NCBI GenBank assembly: GCA_948567375.1
Contig: OX419759.1
Location: forward strand, 6,230,744 to 6,294,743
Reading direction: 5' to 3'
Origin: Lunularia cruciata
Taxonomy: Eukaryota > Streptophyta > Marchantiopsida > Lunulariales > Lunulariaceae
Length of the DNA: 64,000 nt
Shown here: piece by piece, positions 24,320-34,279 of the stretch
Numbering within the stretch: the stretch's first letter is position 1
Layout: the number at the start of each line of letters is the position of its first letter
Made by a program: the position numbers and the translations under genes
Notes under the pieces: generated by a model
The model's input: only the letters and a program-made list of their open reading frames with translations
What the model was told of the DNA's origin: nothing
Database searches by the model: none

Positions 24320-25061
24320 TGTAATACTTCCGAGGACAAGAGAAGAGAGAAAACACAGATTGCACACTCAAACATTCGATGCCCCAAGGGAGCACCTTCT
24401 CTTTATTATATAGACAAAGAGGATCTCCTCCAAGGAAGCTCCACCATAGGATTAAGGACACAGATAGGTGACATGTCAACAAGCTCCACCCTTGGGTTAC
24501 TTACTTGGGTGGGTGACCTGTCTGGTCTAGGTCCTATCTGGTTGGTCAAACGAGCTTTGACTGGAGGGAATCTTTTAGGGAATCTTCCTGTAGGAATCTC
24601 AGAATCACATGAGTAAGGTACCATTGGAAAGCTCTCGACGAGACAAACCAGGGGGAAGGGAAGGCCAGCCTTTCCTTCGTTGGGGGGGGGAATCTGCACA
24701 TTTTCAAGGCCTAATTCATCCGTTTAGGCCTCCGAAATTGCCTTCAAAGTTTTCAGGCATATTTCGGTTCCTACTCTATTAGTAGAAGTCCCCTTTTGGT
24801 GATACCTCTTTCTGATCTATTTAGTCCATCATGTGTAACATCCTTCCAGATGTTACCAAACCAATTCTCACCTTTAAATCATATGTCTAGCTATTGGTTC
24901 TTAAGGTTCTCAAGTCTATTTCGGTTTCTGCCCTATTAGTAGAAGTACTCTTTTGGTGATACTTCTATCTGATCTATTTTGACCATCATGTATAACATCA
25001 TTCTAGATGTTACCAAACCTAATTTCACATCTAGATCATATGGCTAACCCTTGGTATTACA
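24320..25061 (-). repeat. 5' LTR of the chromovirus (742 bp)
   Basis: TGTAATAC...GTATTACA ends with the TATA-like TCTATATAAT on the minus strand at 24414-24405, which would drive transcription into the leader and gag. Differences from the 3' LTR are mostly transitions plus a shorter G-run. Confidence 0.95.
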
Positions 25062-25480
25062 AAAACCAAGGAGAGAAATAAGAGAATGGAAACTCACATT
25101 GGGACACTTGAATGGGGGAAAACTCCGAATGCCTAACATGAGCTTCGGCTTTGGTATTTATAGGTAGCATACAAGACCTTTGAAGCTTCTCAAGAAGCTT
25201 CCTTGAGCCACTTTCTTGGAGTGCAAGCCAAGTTAGAAGGAAGCTTCTCAAGAAGCTCCCTTCTAGGAGCCGCCTACTTGGCATGCAAGCTAAGCTAGTT
25301 AGAAGCTTCCTTAAGCTTCCTTCTAGAAGTAACCTGCTTAGGGCGCAAGTTAACTAGTTGGGAAGCTTCCCAAGAAGCTTCTTAGATGCTTCTAGAATAT
25401 TCTAGGCTATTTTGTCTTATTCTCTACTTTGTAAGCCCGACTAACTTTGTTGCTAAACTCCATATTGTTACGTATTCCCC
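25062..25480 (-). promoter_or_regulatory. LTR promoter region with clustered heat-shock-element-like motifs
   Basis: TATAAATA lies on the minus strand at 25162-25155. Upstream of it, over about 230 bp, are repeated GAAnnTTC modules: GAAGCTTC near 25182 and 25195, AAGCTTC near 25240, TTCTAGAA at 25321-25328, paired GAAGCTTC at 25362-25369 and 25374-25381, and a perfect three-unit TTC-TA-GAA-TA-TTC at 25390-25402. These match the heat shock factor recognition pattern of alternating nGAAn units. The arrangement recalls heat-activated plant retrotransposon LTRs such as ONSEN, but that is inference. Confidence 0.6.
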
Positions 25481-25700
25481 CGTCGCTAGTTGGTGCTGTC
25501 CTCATCACCAATGAAGCTTCGAATTCCTTGATGGCCGTCTGTGCATTTTGGAGGTGGGAAAGAGGTTCCCATGTGGCATCATGAAGGGGATACCCTTTCC
25601 AAAGGACCTTGTATTCCGTATGTTGGCGATGGCCTTGTTGAATATAGCGACACGCAAGGATACGATCAACTTCGTACTCCTCATAATCATTGATAGGGAC
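25480..25700 (-). pseudogene. Chromodomain of the second chromovirus
   Basis: The minus-strand reading EEYEVDRILACRYIQQGH, then TEYKVLWKGYPLHDATWEPL, is a clear chromodomain closely similar to that of the first element. The adjoining integrase C-terminal part (25700-26160) is decayed. Confidence 0.85.
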
Positions 25701-26159
25701 AGGAAGAGGGGGAGGTTGGACTCAAGAGGAAAAGGAAGAGGGGTTAGGAACAAAGGGTTTCAACTTGGAAACATGAAAGATAGGATGGATATGCATGTGA
25801 CAAGGCAAGGCAAGTCGATAAGCAACAAGAGAGACAATGTGAGTGATATCAAAGGGTCCTATCCAATTAGGGGCAAGTTTACAAACTTAGGTATCAAGTG
25901 GGAGAGGGAGGTTACTAGAAGAGAGCATGACTTTATCACCAACTTCAAAGGTTAGATCACGACGATGGTGGTCCGTATATTGTTTTTGGCGATTCTGAGC
26001 AACAAGGAGGTGAGACTTGGCTTGTTGGAGAGATTGGGATATAGTGGTCAAGAATGTGGAAGTATGAGGAACCTGAGAGGGAGCGGGAGCAAGAAGAGAA
26101 TCTGGAACAAGTGGATCTTGGCCAAAATTGAGAAAGAAGGGAGAAAATCTAGTGCTTGC

Positions 26160-28384
26160 CTATTTGGAATTGTTGTAGGCAAATTCTACAGCTGCAAGAC
26201 ATTCATCCCAGTTGCTATGGTGGACATTGACAAAGGCCCGCAACATATCCTCCAATGTACGATTTGCACGTTTGGTTTGTCCATCAGTTTGAGGATGATA
26301 GGTCATGCACAAAAGCAAGCTTGGTGCCGAGTATCTGGAAGAGTGCTTGCCAAAACTTCCCGATAAATCAAGGATCATGGTTGGAGATGAGTACACGTGG
26401 CATCCCATGATGCTTGAAGACATTGTCAAAGTAGATTTGTGCTAAGGTTGGAGCATCCACGGTATCACAAGTTGGTGCCAAGTGGATTTGCTTACTAAGC
26501 TTATCCACAAACACCACGATTGCGGTGTGTCTTTGTTTTGTCTTTGGCAAGGATGTGATGAGATCCAAGCTCACATGCTCCTAGCGAGCGGATGGAATGG
26601 CGAGTGGTTGAAGGAGTCCACTCGGCTTCTGGTTGCTGGCCTTGTTACGTTGGCAACTCTCACATGATCGGACAAAGTCTCGAACATCTTGTGTCATGTT
26701 GGGCCACCACCATTGGTGTTGGAGGGTGCCCAAGGTCTTGTCCACTCCCATGTGACCAGCTATTGGTAAATCATGGGCTTCTTGAAGGCGCACAAGTCGA
26801 AGATCACCTTTGGCTAGAACATAGATCTGGTCTACATGGAATAAAAGGCCTTCCTTGAAGGAGAAGGTGTTGTACTCCTTGTCACATGCTGTCAGCCGAT
26901 CGTGTACCATTTGGAAGAAGGGATCTTTTTGTAGAGCTGATTGAAACTCATTATGGACCTTAGGGTCAATGGACACCGTTGTAATTGCCGTCGTGATGAG
27001 AGGAAGAGCCTTCAAATCAAGTCGTGGTGATAGAGCATCAAGTATGACATGGAACCGACCTGGTTTGTACTCAAGTTTGATATCAAAAAAATGGAGTTGC
27101 TCTTCCCATCGATGATGCCGACTCTTCATGTGCTCCAAGTGTAAGGTCTGCAACAATGGCTTGTGATCAGTTTGCATGATCACTTGTTTCCCCAAGAGAT
27201 AATGCCTCCATACCTTGGTGGCATATACCATTGCAAGTTGTTCCCAATCTCGAGTAGAGTAATTTCTTTCAGCTTTATTTAGTCGGCGAGACACAAAGGC
27301 AATAGGATGTAGTCCATTTGGAAATTCTTGTTGCAACATAGCTCCAATTGCAAAGTTAGAAGCATCAAAATCAACCAAACAAGGTAGTTGAGGATCATAT
27401 GGTTGAAGAATGGGTCTTGAAGACAGCATATGCTTTAACTTCTGGAATGCTTCTTCATACTTGGTTGTCCAATGGAAGCTCGAGTTCTTTCCCAAGAGGT
27501 CAATCAATGGTGCAACCACGTGAGCATAATAATGGATGAACCGTCGGTAAAAACTGGCCAATCCATTGAATGCTCATACTTCTATAGCATCCTTCGGGGT
27601 AGGCCAATCAGTAATGGCCTTGATCTTCTCTTCTTCCATCTTGATCCCCCTCTGATGAGATCTTATGACCCAAGAAGGTAACCTTCTTTTGCCAAAAAGT
27701 ACACTTTGACTTCTTGCAGTAAAATTTCCACTATCATAGTCGTCTTAGGACTTCTTACACATGATTCATGTGTTCTACCTCTGTCCTGCTATAGATTAGG
27801 ATATCATCTAAGAACACCACCACGGACTGATCCAATAGTCCCTCCAACACCCGATGCATCTGATCCATGAAGATTGTTGGATCATTAGTGAGTCCGAAAG
27901 GTAGAACTCTCTACTCGAAATGTCCATACCTTGTGCAAAAGGTAGTCTTTTGCATGTCCTCTCCTTCAATAGGAATTTGCCAATAGCCGCTACAAAGATC
28001 TAGCTTGGAAAAGTAGCGTGTTCCACTTAGTTGATCAAGCAGGTCATTGATCCGAGGTAAGGGATATGCATTCTTCACGGTTTGCTTATTGAGTCCACAG
28101 TAATCAATACAGAAATGAAGTCCTCCATCCCTCTTTGGAACAAATAGTACCGGTGCTCCCCAAGGAGAGGTACTATGTCATATGAAATCCTTCTCCAACA
28201 ACTCTGTAAGTGTTGTTCGCAACTCCTCCAACTCCTTTGGTGAGAGCCAATAGATTGGTCTATTCATTGGAGTACTCCCTAGCAATAACTTGATCTTGAA
28301 GTGCATACCTCGATTGGAGGGTAATCCCTTTGGCAGATCATCCGGAAACACATGTGCAAACTCTTGAACTATCCGATCAACCAT
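26160..28384 (-). pseudogene. pol: RT, RNase H and integrase remnants of the second chromovirus
   Basis: 28178-28384 gives the RT N-terminal region (VFPDDLPKGLPSNRGMHFKI). 27562-28177 is RT sequence with several stops and frame changes, still showing FLDDILIYS. 26581-27561 holds RNase H (VDFDASNFAIGAMLQQEF, TDHKPLLQTLHLEH) and the integrase zinc finger (SCESCQRNKASNQ). 26160-26574 holds the integrase core (MSLDLITSLP, PQTDGQTKRANRTLEDM). The TAG at 26583-26581 fits a TGG to TAG change before EHMSLDL. More decayed than the first element. Confidence 0.85.
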
Positions 28385-28681
28385 TGCTTGATGAGGCTCT
28401 TGGCCCTCCTAAGATTGTTCTTGTGCAATCGGCTTGACCCACACCGCGAATACAGACTTATCTTCCTCCAAAGCTTGCTCTATGGCCGTTTCATTAACAA
28501 ACTTCCCTTCCAGGGACTCATCTCTCTTCCAAGCTTGATCCATGGTTGCCTTCTTGGCAAACTTCCCATCTTGGGACTCATCTCCCTTCTAGATTTGCTC
28601 TATGGCTACCTTCTCGACAAACTTCCCATCTTGGGACTGACTTTTCTTAGGCGTCTTACTCAGAGGTGCTAGACAACCTAA

Positions 28682-29117
28682 TCAAAAATTTCTACCTTGG
28701 TGTTGTACTTGAATTTGTTGTCGGGTCCAATCAAATTGAACCTTATGACGTTCAAGCCAAGGTAGACCTAGAATGATATCATAGTGTAGAGGTGCCATTA
28801 CAAACCTCATACACTCCAAATACCCCTTCCCAATCTTGAAGGTAACAGGATGTGAGGTACGGAATGCAGAACCCTTTCTTCCATCCGCCATCATCAAACT
28901 ACTTACAAACACTGGCTTGATAGGAATATCCAATTCCTTTGCTACTTGCATAGACATGCAATTCTTTGAACTTCCAGAATCAACCAAAATCCTATAGCCC
29001 CGATTAGATATCATACCTTGCAAGTGAAGCAAACTTGCATAGGTCGAGCCTTCAATCCCATTGGAACTAATCAAGCTCCCAATAGATGGCTCGAAATCTC
29101 CTACAAATGGCATGACA
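28682..29117 (-). pseudogene. Aspartic protease domain of the second chromovirus
   Basis: Open frame with RILVDSGSSKNCMS (active-site D-S-G kept), MRFVMAPLHYDIILGLPWLE and a basic Gln-rich end. The frame runs into repeat A at 29118, so its natural start and the whole gag are lost. Confidence 0.8.
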
Positions 29118-30565
29118 AGGATTTCTCTCAAATATTTTGATAATTTCTTGCTTCCAAGAATTTGAGTAAAATTTATTTCAAATTTTTAAATTTTTATTTT
29201 TAATACTTATCAATATGTATATTATATCATGAAATAAAATGACTCAAAACATCACTAGACCTCAATTAATATTATACATAATACTTTCAAAAAAGATGAA
29301 AATTATGTTTCTTTACTTTGGGTGATAGTGGAGTAGAAGATGATTTACGCTGACCATTACTTCTCAAATAGCCTTTACATACAAAGTCTCTTTTTATGAC
29401 AAGTCCAAAAGCTATTTAAATGATTAAAATAAATCAATGAAATGCATAATGCATGTGTTTTACTATATTAAAAGTACAAAAGACCAAAAACTGAGGAAGA
29501 AAATTTAAGAATACATAAAAGGAAACGTGTACCAAGACCTGAATCAATGTATTTAGGATATTGGGATGGTCCAATATCTTGTTATTTATATTTGAAATAG
29601 AACTTCTTTATTTCCTAGTAAAATAGATTATTAACTTCCTGATTGGGTTAACTTTCTAGTAAACTCAACCATCCTTAAGAAGGTTACTTAACCCTCTCTA
29701 ACGCAAATGTATGAGAAGGTTCTTGTATACCTTATTTGACTAAAGAAACTTTATGATTAGCTTCTCTATACTCTTATATCTTGTATGCAACTTTCTAAGT
29801 ACTTTTGATAATATCTTCTAAAATTTCTTAGTGATTTGTATGACAAAATTCCACATAATTACTATAATAATTATCATATATTATATGTACTATATTATAC
29901 ATTCACATTCTATTGGATTGTATACAACCCCTCTTTAGACTTTACTTCTTCATACCTCTTTCTTTGTGCTGAACTGATCTTTGGTTTTGTCGGTTTCATA
30001 CCCAAACATAGATGAAATTCAAAGAATACATGAAAATGGGTTCCTTCCTCTGAACATGAAAGTAACTTGCTCTATCTTCATAAAAAAATTTAATAAAACA
30101 AAACAGAACTTTTGTAAAAATTTTGCACTATAGTAAGTAAATAATTGTACTCTATTTTATACCAAGAATTTTAAACAACATTCTCCAAAACTCTACTTTA
30201 AGATGTTAGGTAAAGGATATGGTCAAATTTAAGCAACAATTTTAAAGAAAACTTTCTAAAACTTACCATTGCAATGTACTTCTTGATATTAAAAAAATAA
30301 AAATACTCAAGGTAAATAATGATACCAAATTAAAGTATAAAAGTAGAGCTTTTAGCAGTTCAAGAACAAAAGTGATGAGTACAAGATAAGTTCAAGTGAC
30401 CACGGATTTGCAACATTTAGAGAATCAAGTTCGTTAAGATTTGAAGCCTTGTTCCTCATATAACGATGATACAAGAAAAAAATGCACAGACATCTTAAGC
30501 TATATTTGGCCACCACAAAGAATGTTGAAGGAGATGAGTGATCTTGTAAAGGTGACTTAAGATGG
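29118..30565. repeat. Long direct repeat A, copy 2 (1.45 kb)
   Basis: Same orientation and sequence as 16079-17516. It differs by point changes and small indels, for example an extra ~20 bp containing TTTGACTAAAGAAACTT near 29740. It truncates the second chromovirus on its left. Confidence 0.85.
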
Positions 30566-33129
30566 GAGATCATGTGCTTATTGCAATCAAGCCGAGCAAA
30601 GAGTAGTATCATTTAGAGTATATATTGATTTGCCTTGTATGAAATTTGTTTCTAATGGAAAGGAAATTATATTGATTATCCTTAATCACAATTTAAGCCA
30701 AAATCATTTGGAAGAAGTGAACTACTTGTTCTTTATTGGTATTTATGCTTGTATTCTTTCTCCAACTTAATCACATCGATTATTGATATTCTTTAATAAT
30801 TGAGGATTTTCTTGTATTTGAATGATAAGAAAATATATTTAAGATAAAAAGGAAATTTTCAAGTTTATATTCCAAACTTAGTATCATTTGGTTGGAGTTT
30901 CTTCTCCAATGATGATATCAATTCTTTGTAGGGTCCAAGTGAACAATTTGACTTGTGGTTTATGTGAAAATGCAACCAAATCTGTATAATATAAACCATA
31001 GATAGTGTTATTCATTTTCACAAGTAGAAAATTAGTCTCTCTCAATATGATTTTAACTACCTTGACATGAAGGCAAATCAAGTGCAAACAACTAATGTAG
31101 CAACATTACTCTAGAGCCATAGTTCAAAACATCATATACATTGCAAAACAAATATATTACATGCATATATAGTTGATTCAAAAACTGAACTCAAAAGTCT
31201 TATTGTGCACTCTTAACTTCTTGCTTTTTGCAATGGCAAACCTCAAAGTCACCATAATACAATATCCACTTGCCTCTTTCCAATATGATAAATGAGTTGA
31301 AGAGAAATAGTGAACTACATGCGCATCTATTCTCTAAAGCTTTATACTGTATTGAAGCCATAATATCTTATATCATCCATCTTCTTTTTCTTTTGATAAC
31401 TCAAGAACTAGACAGTAGCAATTCAATACTTTCCAACCATACTATATCTTCTTTTGTCCATCTATATTATTCACTTATACTAGTTGTAAGTACTAAACCC
31501 TAAGACTATATATAAAAATTCTTACAAACTCTAGAATTTGGTACCACTATAAATTCTATATTTTAATGTTAATTTGTTTTTGGTATAAAAGAAACTAATA
31601 GCGCATTAATCCAATACTTTAGATATGTTTTCAATAATACCTTCTAAATGTAGTAAAAATTATGAGATATAAAGATTATAAGAAATTTTTTTAATGAGAA
31701 TGATTACTGTTTTCAGGTTTTAATTTATAAAGACTATATTTTAGTTGAACTTATAATATAGTAGATTCTTATTTCTATATAAATATACTAGTTTCTTCTG
31801 CTTTTTAGTCTAATTTTGATCAATTTATTATTTGAAAAAAAAATCTACCATATTTTATGTTCTGTATAATTAATCAACTTTGTACTTCCCCAATGTGTCT
31901 AAGTAACATATTTGTAAATAAAGATATACTTTGATTTGAATATACATCTACTTTAGTTATTATGGAAAGCTAAGTTCATTAGTATTTACATAAAATGCTA
32001 GATAGCTTAGCTAACTGTAACTAGTGCGCCAATGAAGCCTTTGGCATGAGCAAACAATTTACATTGACTGCTAGAGAGCTTAGCTAACTGTATCTAGGGT
32101 ACCAATGAAGCCTTGGCATGAGCAAACTACTTTGTTAATGCTTTACTAACATCATTAGCAAAAATTTTTAGTATTGTAAAATTAGTTTTTTTTTAAGTCA
32201 AATTTACATATATACCAATTTTCATTCACTTTTAATAATGCAATAAGAACCAATTGGTCCCATGAGGATATCTATTGAAGGTGGCTTAAAGTGAGATAAA
32301 GTGTCACAAAGGTTATACTTTATTGTTTCATATTTAACCTCTTGTGCAAAGTCATTTCCAAAAGAGGGTAGGTCACCACCTTAGGCACACCTTGAAAACA
32401 TAAAATCACGAATAACTATGCTCACTATAGATGTAATCCAAAGAATTCTTGAATGTGATGGTTCATTTGTAATGAAAGTCACTTTGCCTTGGCCCTTAAT
32501 ACAACCAGTTCCAGATTGGTGTTGTTGAGTCACTCAGGCAGTTTGAGAATTTTGTTTGGATTATGAGCTTTGTAATCTTAAACAATCAACTTGTCCATGG
32601 GGTACTAGATATTGTACCTTAGAATGTGCATATGAAATAGAAGTAGGAATTCCAAGGGTCCTATTCCTAACAATTACAATTGTGAGCATTACCCTTCTCA
32701 AAAGGCAAGACGTCATAGGAGTCTTGAATAAACACACTGCTTAATCTTACAAGTTAGTGTTACTTAGCCCTTTTCAAATTCAATACTCAAAGTGTGCAAG
32801 ACTTATTGAGATGGTATCTTTGTTTTGCTAAATGAACGATGCTACATTCAATTTTGTCAAATGAATGATGCTACATTCAATTTGGCATTTTTTTTGACAT
32901 CCTTAGGATTTCCTTTGCTATTGACAAGGATGATTCATGTAACAACATTTTCATCAATGATGTTGCATGTTAGATGAGAGTCTTGCTATGCATTTCAGGT
33001 GGATATGGATTTACCTTGAGTTGGGCAAAAGCCTTAAGAGCACTAAAATCATAAATGGTTGAACTGCATAGATATGACTTTGAGAATTACACTAACAATC
33101 CATTATGTGTACTAGATTGGGGAAAAGGT
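30566..33129. other. AT-rich interval between repeat A copy 2 and a retroelement tail
   Basis: In copy 1 the repeat and the retroelement tail are nearly adjacent, so this 2.56 kb is either an insertion in copy 2 or sequence deleted from copy 1. No gene was recognised. It contains one imperfect 73 bp tandem duplication. Confidence 0.5.
31996..32127. repeat. Imperfect tandem duplication, 73 bp period
   Basis: TGCTAGATAGCTTAGCTAAC to CATGAGCAAAC is repeated once with a few substitutions and a single-base deletion. Confidence 0.8.
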
Positions 33130-33312
33130 GACTGTGTAGGAAAAACAAAGGATGGGAAGACCCCATCAAGTCGTACAAGGGAGAGATAAAAAAGGTAACA
33201 TGGGGCTAAGTCCCAATAGAGTCTATATGAGAAATCTGCCCTACCGCACCTAAGGTATCCAAGCTATGCAAGTCGTATGGTCTACATACAACTGGAGCAT
33301 CTGAAGAAACAC
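33130..33312 (-). repeat. Second fragment of the presumed non-LTR element tail
   Basis: Corresponds closely to 17525-17705, including the tail motif (antisense AAAGGATGGGAAGACCCC) and the start of the C-terminal coding block. It stops abruptly after GAAGAAACACCC. Confidence 0.8.
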
Positions 33313-34119
33313 CCAATTATGTGTAATAGATTTGGGTTAAATGATACATCATAACTGCTTTGTATGATTATTCCAAGATAGTATTGAGAAGGTTCAAAGA
33401 AATTATCACATCAAGCTAGTATCACAGAGATTCTAGCTCATTTTCAGGAAGAATTTCATAGTAAATATCAAGACATGTAGTACAAGTACATTGACTATTA
33501 TATGATTAAATTAAATTGATCCATATAACTTCTTTTAAATAGACTATGTCCAAATAGGAAGATTTTCTTTTAATTTTTGTTGTCAATTTTTTGAGTGGTT
33601 ATAACTAGATTTATTGTTAATAGTAGTAATAAGAGAGACAATTATTTCTAGACATGTATACTTTCTAACTTACCCAAAGTTCACTTCAATCTTATAGGGA
33701 ATTCTCTGATAAGTTCATGGTAAAATCCAAAAATAATAAATATTTTATGTTGATATAGGAAAGAATAGGAATTTTTTTGATTATATATTGTTGTGATACC
33801 CCGATTTTTTGTTTTGATGAGTTTTTAAGAAGAAGTGCATTATGGAAGCAGAATTGCAGCCAAAGGAAGAAGAAAAGAATGGACTCATGTGTTTGTGGAG
33901 TAAACCCAAAGAAGTGGACTTCGTGTCAAAGAGGAAGTACTTGAAGGGATCCTACAAAGGAACCAACCCAAAGAGGGGCATAGTCAAAGCAAGAAGTTCA
34001 ATCCGATACAAGGAAGTTGTAACAACTTTCCTTTGGGGCAGGCCAGCCAAGAAAGTACAATTACAGAAACATTGAGGCAAGAGAAGACTACTTTGAGAGT
34101 GATAAGAACCAAACATGTA
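33313..34119. other. AT-rich DNA, no gene seen
   Basis: Contains one 77-codon plus-strand open frame (33842-34075, Lys/Glu-rich) that may be a 5' extension of the coiled-coil element in the following tandem unit. It is not recognised. Confidence 0.4.
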
Positions 34120-34178
34120 GAAGAAGTTAGAGTTGATTTCAAAATTGATTGGAGAATGATTGCATATCAAAGTACTAT

Positions 34179-34225
34179 AAAATTAAGATTGCACTGAGGG
34201 GACCCCTCAACGCAGTCTTAATTTT
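34179..34225. repeat. Hairpin-forming inverted repeat, 23 bp arms
   Basis: Left arm 34179-34201 and right arm 34203-34225 match in 20 of 23 positions around one A. Copy 2 of the tandem unit has only the left arm (near 38508-38530). Confidence 0.75.
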
Positions 34226-34279
34226 ATATTGGTCATGTCGAGAAGATATTGTATTCCTTTGAGTAGTTGTCTTGCACAA

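Larger units (their letters stand above)
18446..25061 (-). mobile_element. Full-length Ty3/gypsy chromovirus (LTR retrotransposon), 6.6 kb
   Basis: Bounded by two directly repeated LTRs (18446-19189 and 24320-25061) with TGTAATAC...GTATTACA ends, and flanked on both sides by the 5 bp target duplication AAAAC (18441-18445, 25062-25066). Reading on the minus strand the order is 5' LTR, primer-binding site, two small leader ORFs, gag with a zinc knuckle, protease, RT/RNase H, integrase with C-terminal chromodomain, polypurine tract and 3' LTR. The LTRs differ at roughly a dozen sites plus a G-run length difference by eye, so the insertion is recent. Gag and pol each keep one reading frame, broken only by in-frame stop codons. 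The copy is therefore not autonomous as it stands. Confidence 0.95.
25062..29117 (-). mobile_element. Second Ty3/gypsy chromovirus, 5'-truncated and decayed
   Basis: Reading leftwards on the minus strand: a protease-like ORF (LVDSGSSKNCMS, ILGLPWLERHKVQFDW) just below 29117, RT remnants ([12 protein letters not shown] near 27790-27830), RNase H and integrase (26160-27561), a chromodomain near 25510-25690, then an LTR-like region with TATA and heat-shock-like motifs (25062-25480). Gag, primer site and 5' LTR are missing because repeat A starts at 29118. The first chromovirus is inserted on its left side. A plausible original LTR end is the TTTTACA seen on the minus strand at 18437-18431, so the first element may lie inside this LTR. 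Confidence 0.8.

Noticed and set aside
16079-30565. Repeat A copies as LTRs of one giant element
   Set aside because: No TG...CA ends, no primer-binding site or polypurine tract adjoining them, and the enclosed chromoviruses have their own LTR structures.
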